This document shows, in pieces, positions 1 to 5,435 of a DNA stretch of 5,646 nucleotides. Position numbers and translations under genes: made by a program. This DNA is from an uncultured bacterium (GTDB taxonomy: Bacteria; Planctomycetota; Phycisphaerae; Phycisphaerales; UBA1924): contig CALKYH010000055.1 of NCBI GenBank assembly GCA_938003595.1, positions 1 through 5,646 of the forward strand, written 5' to 3'. The notes beneath the pieces are model-generated. The model saw nothing but the letters and a program-made list of their open reading frames with translations, made no database searches and was not told the origin of the DNA. Position 1 is the stretch's first letter. The number at the start of each line of letters is the position of its first letter.

Positions 1-353
1 CGCTCGAAGAACCAGAAGCGCTGGGAGTCGCAGCCCAGCCAGGCGATGATCTCGCCGAGCTTGCCGACGGACAGCGCCAGCTGCGCGGGCGCGAGGAACT
101 GGAAGTGGCCCTCGCCCTGCTCCGTGCGCCGGCGGTTGTCGGCGTCGCGGTACTTGATGGCCACCACGGCGCGGGCCCAGAGCCGGTCCAGACGCTCGGC
201 GCGTTCGTTCCATCGCGCCGCGATGACCTCGTAGCTCTCGGGCGGCGGGCCCTGCGGGACCGGCGCCTCCGTCACCGCGGGCTTGTCGGCGCAGCCGCCG
301 AAAATCGCGGCGACCATCACGACAGCGAGCGTTGCGACGCGAAGAGCGTTCAC
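1..353 (-). CDS. Putative lipoprotein, partial (3' end outside window)
   Basis: This is the first 117 codons of a secreted lipoprotein; the gene continues past the left edge. It starts with GTG at 353-351, which overlaps the TGA stop of the upstream gene by four bases (GTGA), the usual sign of translational coupling. The N-terminus (VNALRVATLAVVMVAAIFGG, then Cys) has a basic residue, a hydrophobic stretch of about 14 residues and an FGGC lipobox-like site. Lipidation at that Cys (residue 21) and anchoring to a membrane are therefore likely. A Pro-rich linker follows, then a region with the pattern LDRLWARAVVAIKYRD, a Gly/Gln-rich strand turn (EQGEGHFQF) and a Trp/Phe-rich segment (FWFFE). 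This loosely recalls LolA/LolB or DUF4292-like lipid-binding lipoproteins, but I cannot confirm the fold from a fragment. No Shine-Dalgarno sequence precedes the start. Confidence 0.8.
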   Translation of the reverse strand, partial: MNALRVATLAVVMVAAIFGGCADKPAVTEAPVPQGPPPESYEVIAARWNERAERLDRLWARAVVAIKYRDADNRRRTEQGEGHFQFLAPAQLALSVGKLGEIIAWLGCDSQRFWFFE

Positions 354-928
354 ACATCGCCCCGCATGACCTGCGCCAGACGCTCGGTGGCGCGGGCGAG
401 GGCGTCGCGGTCCATGCCGGGGTCCACCACCTCCAGCGGAGGATCCTCCGGTGCGGCGCCCTTCGGACGGACGAGCAGGAGCGCCGGGCGAGCGCCGGCC
501 GCGGCGCGGGAGCCCTCGTGGCGGAGCAGGCGCTTGCGGCACAGGATCAGCGCCAGCACGAAGCGGAACGCGATGTTGGCTCGATCGTCATCGTCGGCGG
601 GCTGGTCGGGGATCTCGTCGCCGATCTGATGGAAGATCTCGACGAGGGCGTCGTCATCGATGAAGAGTCGCGGCTTGGCGGTGGGCTCGGGCTGGATCGT
701 CCGCCAGAGGGCGAACAGGCGCCGATGGGGCGTGAGCAGCTCACGCCGGGACTCGGGCGTCCATGCGCTCTCGAGGACCTCGAGCCGCTCCAGCGTGGCG
801 CCGGGCACATCGTCACGGTCCGCGAGGATGACCACGATCCGGTCGCCGGGCGCCAGTTCGGCGCCGGTGACGGCGCAGCGGCCCGTGGGACGGGCGATGT
901 CGTACGGAGAGGCGTTCAGAGCGGCCAT
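350..928 (-). CDS. Conserved-type hypothetical protein, 192 aa
   Basis: I do not know a function for this protein. It resembles uncharacterised proteins I associate with planctomycete genomes. The N-terminus has a TGRCAVTG motif (residues 15-22) followed by ELAPGDRIVVIL, like half of a small metal-binding or beta-ribbon unit, but only one Cys (C18) is present there. The middle contains LFALWRTIQPEP (71-82) and an acidic stretch (LFIDDDALVEIF, 88-99). A hydrophobic helix-like segment, FRFVLALILCRKRLL (121-135), follows; it is short and basic at its end, so a buried or amphipathic helix is more likely than a membrane span. The C-terminus looks helical. I chose the ATG at 928: the open frame extends 58 codons upstream, but that part is Arg/Ser/Ala-rich, lacks the later composition and would overlap the neighbouring gene. 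The gene lies 43 bases after the Cys-rich protein and overlaps the lipoprotein start by four bases, so the three are probably one transcript. Confidence 0.8.
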   Translation of the reverse strand: MAALNASPYDIARPTGRCAVTGAELAPGDRIVVILADRDDVPGATLERLEVLESAWTPESRRELLTPHRRLFALWRTIQPEPTAKPRLFIDDDALVEIFHQIGDEIPDQPADDDDRANIAFRFVLALILCRKRLLRHEGSRAAAGARPALLLVRPKGAAPEDPPLEVVDPGMDRDALARATERLAQVMRGDV

Positions 929-971
929 GGAGCAGCAGTGTACGGGCCTCGGGCGCCGATCGCCGAGCGGT

Positions 972-1265
972 TCAGCTCGCCTCGAAGAACCGCTGCGAGG
1001 TGCCGCCGGGGCCGACCGAAGCACGCACCTTCGCCCGGCAGCGCGGGCACATGCCGTCGTAGGCCGTGCCCTGCGGATTGCGGTAGATCCGGGCGTAGAC
1101 ATGACAGCAGCGGAACCACACGCTGATCCACGGGCGCCCGGGCTCGGCCCGGCGCGCCGCGATCGCGTCGCGCGCCTCCGCCGGAGACCGGGCCTGGATG
1201 GCGTCAGGCTGGCGCTCGCGCAGGCCGGCGATGTCCACGATGTCGCGCGGGTCGGGGCCGATCAC
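972..1265 (-). CDS. Small Cys-rich, probable zinc-binding protein, 97 aa
   Basis: This short protein has a distinctive C-terminal half: WISVWFRCCHVYARIYRNP (46-64), then GTAYDGMCPRCRAKVR (66-81) and GPGGTSQRFFEAS at the end. C53/C54 with the C73-P-R-C76 knuckle could form one zinc site; H55 is a further candidate ligand. I recognise this pattern (V-x-F-x-C, then Y-x-R-I/V-Y, then Y-x-G-x-CPxC, then GPGGTS-R-F) as that of small uncharacterised planctomycete proteins, from memory only. The N-terminal 40 residues are Ala/Arg/Glu-rich and probably helical; their codons keep very high G/C at third positions, which supports real coding. The GTG at 1265 is the most upstream start available; it lacks a Shine-Dalgarno sequence, and the GTG at codon 10 is an alternative. 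The gene lies 42 bases downstream of the cyclodeaminase-family gene and 43 bases upstream of the 192-residue hypothetical. The function is unknown. Confidence 0.75.
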   Translation of the reverse strand: MIGPDPRDIVDIAGLRERQPDAIQARSPAEARDAIAARRAEPGRPWISVWFRCCHVYARIYRNPQGTAYDGMCPRCRAKVRASVGPGGTSQRFFEAS

Positions 1266-1307
1266 AGGGGACTTTATCGACCCGCCAAGGCGGCGACCTT
1301 CACGCGC

Positions 1308-1925
1308 TCACGATGAAGGGCGGCAGGCGTCCTGCACCTGCGCCAGCAGCGATCGGGCCTGGTCCAGCAGGCCGTCGGCCCGGCCCAGCGGGTCGCCCGC
1401 GTCCACGCCCGATTCCTTCAGAAGGGGCAGGTTCACGAGCACATTCCAGAGCGACGCCCGGCTCGCGGCCTCGGCGAAGACCGCCGCCATGGCCAGGTCG
1501 CTGTGGAGATACCGATTCGTGATGGGGGCCAGGTCGGCGCAGAGCCGGAGCAGGTCCACGCCCAGGGCGACGGCCTGCATCGGGGGGTCGATGGCGGCCT
1601 GGGCGGCGGGGCCGACGGCTCCGGGGCGGGCAGGGTCGTCTGCAGGCAGTCGCATGGCCTCGTTCAGCCGGGCGTACGCCGCGGCGTCGGCCTCCGCGAT
1701 GTCGAGGAATCGCCGGCGCATCTCGACGAGCCGCGTGGCGGCCGCCTCGAGCGCGGGCTGGTGGGCGAGGAGCGCCTTGCGCCCGATGGAGTAGGCGACG
1801 ACCATCGAGGCCAGCGCCGCGGCGTGGGCGCCGATCAGGGGCGCGACCGCTCCGCCGCCGGGCGTGGGCGACTTGGCGGCGAGGGCTTCGAGAAAGGCGT
1901 CGATGGTCTGGTGTTCTGCTCGCAC
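1308..1925 (-). CDS. Cyclodeaminase/cyclohydrolase family protein (FchA/FTCD_C-like)
   Basis: The family (formiminotransferase-cyclodeaminase C-terminal domain, PF04961) covers 5-formimino-tetrahydrofolate cyclodeaminases and stand-alone methenyl-tetrahydrofolate cyclohydrolases (FchA). Both act on the one-carbon bridge of tetrahydrofolate in the cytoplasm. The diagnostic N-terminal pattern is present: IDAFLEALAAKSPTPGGGAV (8-27), with the PTPGGG loop at 20-25, followed by the Ala-rich helix ending in ASMVVAYSIGRK (39-50). The rest is helical and Ala/Leu-rich, including ALGVDLLRLCADLAPITNRYLHSDLAMA in the middle of the protein. The length of 205 residues matches stand-alone family members. 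The GTG at 1925 is chosen because it places the family's usual short N-terminus (about 10 residues before the Phe) correctly; no Shine-Dalgarno sequence is visible. No formiminotransferase or histidine-degradation gene adjoins it, so the exact substrate cannot be assigned. The preceding gene ends 33 bases upstream. Confidence 0.9.
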   Translation of the reverse strand: MRAEHQTIDAFLEALAAKSPTPGGGAVAPLIGAHAAALASMVVAYSIGRKALLAHQPALEAAATRLVEMRRRFLDIAEADAAAYARLNEAMRLPADDPARPGAVGPAAQAAIDPPMQAVALGVDLLRLCADLAPITNRYLHSDLAMAAVFAEAASRASLWNVLVNLPLLKESGVDAGDPLGRADGLLDQARSLLAQVQDACRPSS

Positions 1926-1958
1926 GCGCGGATGGTACCGCGGGCGGAGCGCGGGCGG

Positions 1959-4103
1959 TCAGTTGCCGGCGACATCGGCGGGCTCGCCGCCGCGGATCGC
2001 GGCGCGGAGGCCGATGCGGTCGTTGTCGTTGGCGACGCCGTCGAGGTTCAGGTCGGGTTTGGGATTGGGCAGGGCGTGGAAGGCGTAGAGGTCGCGCACA
2101 TTGACCGAGCCGTCCTTGTTCACATCGTAATCGGCCTCGCGGACGGTGAACGAGAAGGGCGAGATGATCGCGGCCTTGCGACCGACGATGTTCTCGGCGG
2201 TGACGCGCCAGAAGTAGGTCTTGTTCAGCTGCAGCAGGTTGTCCGGGATCGTCCAGGAGGTCCCGTCGATCAGGGGGATGACCAGCTGCGTGGCGAGGAT
2301 GTTCGTGAACGAGGCGTTGGAGGACAGCTCGACGGTGTAGAGCAGGGCGCCGGTGGACTCCTGCCACTGCAGCGTCACGGGCCGGGTGCCGACGCCGCCG
2401 TCGGCGGGGCCGATGAGGGCGAAGTCGCCGGGGCCGGGCAGCGTGGTGAAGGACGCGGAGCCGGGAGTGGAGCCGCGAACATCGACAGCGTTGGAGGCGG
2501 TGACGCGCCAGTAGTAGGTCGTGCCGGGCTGGATGTGCTCGGCGGTGAGCAGGAAGCTGGTGGTGGTGAGGCCGCCGATGTTGACGACGCGGTTCGCGAA
2601 CTCCTCGTCGGTGGCGACCTCCAGCCGGTACGACGCGGCGTCGAGCGCGGGCGTCCAGGCGAGCGGAACGGGGATGAACATGTCGGTCGTGGCGGGCGCG
2701 GGCGTCACGAGGGCGAACGCGCCGGGCTGGCCGAGCACGCGGAACGAGGCGCCGTTGGCCGGCGACGCGGGCGCGGCCCCGACGGCGTTGAGGGCGACGA
2801 CCTTCCAGTAGTAGGTCTTGCCCTCCTCGATCCCCTCGGTGGGCAAAGCCAGGCTGGTGGAGGCGAGCGTCGTCTCGGTCAGGACAATGTCTGTGAAGGC
2901 GCTGTCGCGGGCGACGGTCACCAGGTAGGACGAGGCGTCGGTCGAGGTCCCCCACGAGAGCGTGATCGGAAGAGTGACGGCGGGGCCGTTGATCGCCGGA
3001 GCGCTCAGGGCGAAGGCGCCGGGCGCCTTGGCGGTCGCGAAGGTGAAGGTCGAGCCGGAGACCGTCTGGCCCACGGCGTTGCTGGCGGTCACCCGCCAGA
3101 ACGCGGTCTGGCCGGGCTCGAGCACGCCGGTCGGCGCGGCGACCGAGGTCGTCGTGATCGAGCCGGAGTCGAACAGGATGTCGGAGAACGCGCTGTCGGA
3201 AGCGACGAGCAGCCGGTAGGAGGTGGCGGTGGACGCCGCCTGCCAGGTGAAGGTCGGGGTCAGCAGGATGCCGGTGGCGTTGTGCGCGGGGGTCACGAGC
3301 GAGAAGGCGCCGGGCGCGACCGGCGTGTTGCCGCTGTTCCCGCCGTTATTGCCGCCATTGTTCCCGCCGTTATTGCCGCCATTGTTGCCGCCGTTGTTGC
3401 CGCCCGAGGGGATCGTGCCGCCCAGGCCGGAAGTGACGAAGTCTCCTGAGCCGGTGTTGTCGTTGCGGATATCGGAGGTCTGGTCGCTCGACCCGAGCGA
3501 GGGCACGGAGCCGCTCTCGGCCGAGGAAGATGACGAGTTGCGCCGGGCCATCGAGATGGCGTCGAAGGTCGGCCTCTGGTTCGTGGGCAAACCCAGGTCC
3601 GGGTTCGGAACGAAGCCGGGGTCGTTATTGATCGCTGCATCGGACTCCGCGACGCCGCCGCTGGATTCCGGGATCGTGCCCGCGGGGATGGTGCGCCGCG
3701 GGGCTGTGCCGGCGCCGTTCTGCAGGTTCTTGCGCATCTGCTCGAGCGCGGCCTGACGATCGGCCCGCATCTGAGCGCGACGGGCTTCGGCCTGCTCGGT
3801 GGTCTCGCCGGGGTTCGTCCGCTGCACCGGCTCGGGAGGCGTGCGATTGTTGTTGTTGCGGATCATCGGCGACACGCCGCGCGGTCGGCCGGCGACGGGC
3901 TCGGGCGGGGGCGCGAGCGTGGGCGTCGCGGCCGGGGAGGCGGAGACGGCCTGGCGCATTTCCTTCTCGAGATCGGTCGGCTGATTGGGCACCACGACGA
4001 TGCGGGAGCCGTCGGCCTCGGCGCTGCAGCCGCGCTGCACGATGCCGAACAGGATCGCTCCGACCAAGGAACCCAGGATGATGGCCCAGCCGAGACGACC
4101 CAT
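1959..4103 (-). CDS. Membrane-anchored protein with four FnIII-like domains and C-terminal dockerin-type repeat
   Basis: This 714-residue protein is built for the envelope or cell surface. Residues 4-22 (LGWAIILGSLVGAILFGIV after Arg3) form an uncleaved-looking signal anchor. C26 follows but in QRGC, which is not a good lipobox. Residues 30-230 are a low-complexity stalk rich in Pro, Ser, Asn and Arg, with a probable charged helix at about 100-128. A Gly-Gly-Asn-Asn repeat occupies 234-259. Four fibronectin-III-like repeats follow at about 263-358, 360-457, 460-556 and 558-655. Each opens PGxFxL and carries a [YF]WxVxAxNxV core, with Trp at 336, 433, 532 and 632. The tail (658-707) has two dockerin-type calcium loops: D660-N662-D664-S666-N668-D671, then D684-N686-D688-V690-N692-D695. 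It ends five residues or so later. The ATG at 4103 is the first start in frame and has no Shine-Dalgarno sequence. Binding partners are unknown; a structural or adhesive role is an inference. Confidence 0.9.
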   Translation of the reverse strand: MGRLGWAIILGSLVGAILFGIVQRGCSAEADGSRIVVVPNQPTDLEKEMRQAVSASPAATPTLAPPPEPVAGRPRGVSPMIRNNNNRTPPEPVQRTNPGETTEQAEARRAQMRADRQAALEQMRKNLQNGAGTAPRRTIPAGTIPESSGGVAESDAAINNDPGFVPNPDLGLPTNQRPTFDAISMARRNSSSSSAESGSVPSLGSSDQTSDIRNDNTGSGDFVTSGLGGTIPSGGNNGGNNGGNNGGNNGGNNGGNSGNTPVAPGAFSLVTPAHNATGILLTPTFTWQAASTATSYRLLVASDSAFSDILFDSGSITTTSVAAPTGVLEPGQTAFWRVTASNAVGQTVSGSTFTFATAKAPGAFALSAPAINGPAVTLPITLSWGTSTDASSYLVTVARDSAFTDIVLTETTLASTSLALPTEGIEEGKTYYWKVVALNAVGAAPASPANGASFRVLGQPGAFALVTPAPATTDMFIPVPLAWTPALDAASYRLEVATDEEFANRVVNIGGLTTTSFLLTAEHIQPGTTYYWRVTASNAVDVRGSTPGSASFTTLPGPGDFALIGPADGGVGTRPVTLQWQESTGALLYTVELSSNASFTNILATQLVIPLIDGTSWTIPDNLLQLNKTYFWRVTAENIVGRKAAIISPFSFTVREADYDVNKDGSVNVRDLYAFHALPNPKPDLNLDGVANDNDRIGLRAAIRGGEPADVAGN
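3327..3404 (-). repeat. In-frame GGNN-coding tandem repeat (12-base period)
   Basis: About 78 bases encode a Gly-Gly-Asn-Asn linker (residues 234-259) between the stalk and the first FnIII domain. Read on the plus strand, two perfect 24-base copies occupy 3336-3359 and 3360-3383, each made of two 12-base variants that differ in synonymous positions. A diverged copy continues to about 3403. The mixture of perfect higher-order copies and synonymous drift suggests growth by duplication of a 24-base block. Any change by 12 or 24 bases stays in frame, so linker length can vary without breaking the protein. Confidence 0.9.
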
Positions 4104-4334
4104 CGGGAAGGAGGCCCTTTCTGGACGGTCTCCGGACCGCGCGAGCCCGGATGAGGCCCGGGGGGCGGCAAACCGTCGTTTCTGCGTCGAGAATCCGGTC
4201 GCGCCCGTGCGGGGCGGACGAGAAAAGGATGACTCAGGATACCCACCCGTCCATACGCGTCCCCGAATCTGAAGTTCCCCCGGACGGGCTGTGCGGGATA
4301 CACCGGAAGGAGGGGCGGCGCAGCCGCTTCCGCC

Positions 4335-4362
4335 TTGACAGGGGACCCCCCGGGGCTAGATT
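4335..4362 (+). promoter_or_regulatory. Sigma-70-like promoter for the ferredoxin-NADP+ reductase gene
   Basis: A perfect -35 hexamer TTGACA (4335-4340) is followed after 16 bases by TAGATT (4357-4362; four of six consensus positions). The predicted transcription start is near 4369, only about three bases before the ATG at 4372, so the mRNA would be almost leaderless. The spacer holds GGGGACCCCCCGGGG, which contains the overlapping symmetric elements GGGGaCCCC and CCCCGGGG; these could bind a regulator or simply reflect base composition. The rest of the divergent region (4104-4334) shows no promoter for the minus-strand genes that I would defend. Confidence 0.55.
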
Positions 4363-4371
4363 CGCGGACCT

Positions 4372-5340
4372 ATGAGCCAAGCCAACGGCGACGCGCGGGG
4401 GCCGGAGATCATTCTTCCCGAGGCGAAGATGCATGTCCGGACCCCCCGGGAGCCGGCGACCGCAAAGATCGTCCGTAACGAGCTGTGCACCGCCCGCAAG
4501 GCGGCCGGCTATGTCCGGCATGTCGAGATCGACCTGACCGGGACGGGCATGGAGGGCCAGTTCCTGCCGGGCCAGGCGATCGGCGTGGTCGCGGACGGCC
4601 TGGACGAGCACGGCAAGCCCCATAAGGTGCGCCTGTACTCGATCTGCTCCCCCGCACGGGGCGAGGACGGCAAGGGCGTGATCGTCGCGACGACGGTCAA
4701 GCGCCTCATCGACGAGCACTGGGAATCGCACAAGCTGTTCACGGGCGTGTCATCGAATTACCTGTGCGACCGGCGCCCCGGCGACGCGGTGCAGGTGACC
4801 GGCCCGGCGGGCAAGCGCTTTCTGCTGCCGGTCGACAAATCGGCGCACGATTATGTCTTCTTCGCGACGGGCACGGGCATCGCGCCGTTCCGCGGGTTCA
4901 TCCTGGACCTGCTGGAGAGCAAGTGCCACAGCCAGATCTACCTGATCATGGGCGCGCCGTACACGACGGACCTGCTGTACCACGCGGACCTGCTGGGCCT
5001 GCAGGAGAAGCACAAGAACTTCCACTACATCACGGCGATCAGCCGCGAGCGCCAGGCCGACGGGCACGACCCGCTCTACATCCAGGACCGCGTGCGGACG
5101 GAGCGCGACCGGCTGCTGCCGGCGCTGATCTCGCCTCGGACGCTCATCTACATCTGCGGCGTGGCGGGAATGGAGCTGGGCATCTTCCAGCAGATCGCCC
5201 TGAACCTGACCGGCTCGGACCTTCGGCAGTACCTGGATGTCGACGCCGATCAGCTGGCCGACATCCGCCGCTGGACGCGGCAGATGATTCACAAGCAGGT
5301 TCGGCCGTCCCGAAGGGTCTTCCTCGAGGTCTATGCGTAA
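4372..5340 (+). CDS. Plant-type ferredoxin--NADP+ reductase
   Basis: This FAD flavoenzyme transfers electrons between ferredoxin and NADP(H) in the cytoplasm. Its 322 residues match the plant/cyanobacterial core. In the FAD domain, RLYSICSP (87-94) supplies the Arg-x-Tyr-Ser flavin contacts, and GVSSNYLCD (125-133) followed by PGDAVQVTGPAGKRFLLP (136-153) matches the plant GVCSN-LCD segment. The NADP domain has ATGTGIAPFRGF (165-176), LIMGAPYTTDLLY (191-203), SRE (224-226), YIQDR (236-240) and YICGVAGMELGI (260-271). S224, R225 and Y236 correspond to the plant 2'-phosphate contacts. The Lys usually two residues before that Tyr is Pro234 here. The protein ends in LEVYA: the flavin-stacking Tyr (Y321) is kept but is followed by one extra Ala. 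A hydrophilic extension of about 30 residues precedes the core. The ATG at 4372 is supported by the adjacent promoter; an internal ATG at codon 20 is possible. The ferredoxin gene 95 bases downstream is the likely partner. Confidence 0.95.
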   Translation: MSQANGDARGPEIILPEAKMHVRTPREPATAKIVRNELCTARKAAGYVRHVEIDLTGTGMEGQFLPGQAIGVVADGLDEHGKPHKVRLYSICSPARGEDGKGVIVATTVKRLIDEHWESHKLFTGVSSNYLCDRRPGDAVQVTGPAGKRFLLPVDKSAHDYVFFATGTGIAPFRGFILDLLESKCHSQIYLIMGAPYTTDLLYHADLLGLQEKHKNFHYITAISRERQADGHDPLYIQDRVRTERDRLLPALISPRTLIYICGVAGMELGIFQQIALNLTGSDLRQYLDVDADQLADIRRWTRQMIHKQVRPSRRVFLEVYA

Positions 5341-5403
5341 CGCCTCGGACCCGTCGGGCCGATGAGATAGAGGATCCGTCAGTCCCCCTCCGGGCGCCGA
5401 ATC

Positions 5404-5421
5404 GACGCCGGCGACGCCGGC
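5404..5421 (+). repeat. Two tandem copies of GACGCCGGC beside the ferredoxin RBS
   Basis: Two perfect 9-base copies of GACGCCGGC lie end to end. Because GCCGGC is self-complementary, GCCGGC (5407-5412) and GCCGGC (5416-5421) could pair around a GAC loop in the mRNA. The hairpin would end immediately before the AGGAG ribosome binding site. It is not followed by a T-run, so it is not a convincing terminator. It may be chance in GC-rich DNA. Confidence 0.5.
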
Positions 5422-5426
5422 AGGAG
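5422..5426 (+). promoter_or_regulatory. Shine-Dalgarno site of the ferredoxin gene
   Basis: AGGAG lies nine bases before the ATG at 5436. It is the only well-placed Shine-Dalgarno sequence in front of any gene in the window, and it fixes the ferredoxin start. No promoter was seen in the 95 bases between the two plus-strand genes, so this gene is probably read from the promoter upstream of the reductase. Confidence 0.75.
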
Positions 5427-5435
5427 ACGAACCGT

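Noticed and set aside
929..1102. A 58-codon N-terminal extension of the 192-residue protein
   Set aside because: The extension is low-complexity Arg/Ser/Ala and would overlap the Cys-rich gene; the ATG at 928 gives a sensible start.
332..1126. Plus-strand open frames across the 192-residue and Cys-rich genes (also 105-629 and 660-1316)
   Set aside because: The composition is that of shadow frames and there are no ribosome sites; the minus-strand frames give coherent proteins with motifs.
1266..1307. A transcription terminator between the cyclodeaminase-family gene and the Cys-rich gene (CCGCC/GGCGG)
   Set aside because: The stem is five pairs around a two-base loop and has no T-run in either direction.
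1300..2955. A 551-codon minus-strand open frame in another phase
   Set aside because: Its product is Arg/Pro-rich without recognisable motifs and overlaps two well-supported genes on the same strand.
1503..3449. A 648-codon plus-strand open frame antisense to the FnIII gene and the cyclodeaminase-family gene
   Set aside because: It is a Gly/Arg/Val-rich mirror of GC-rich genes with no domain signal; the minus-strand proteins it overlaps have clear families and repeats.
4024..4103. A lipoprotein signal on the FnIII protein, at Cys26
   Set aside because: The residues before the Cys are QRG, with a charged Arg, which does not fit a lipobox; a membrane anchor explains the segment better.
4307..4313. 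AAGGAGG as the ribosome binding site of the reductase
   Set aside because: It is 58 bases before the ATG and upstream of the predicted promoter, so it would not be in the mRNA.
4750..5292. A 180-codon minus-strand open frame antisense to the reductase
   Set aside because: It lies wholly inside a gene whose product shows every reductase motif; the antisense product is Arg/Ala/Val-rich with no family likeness.
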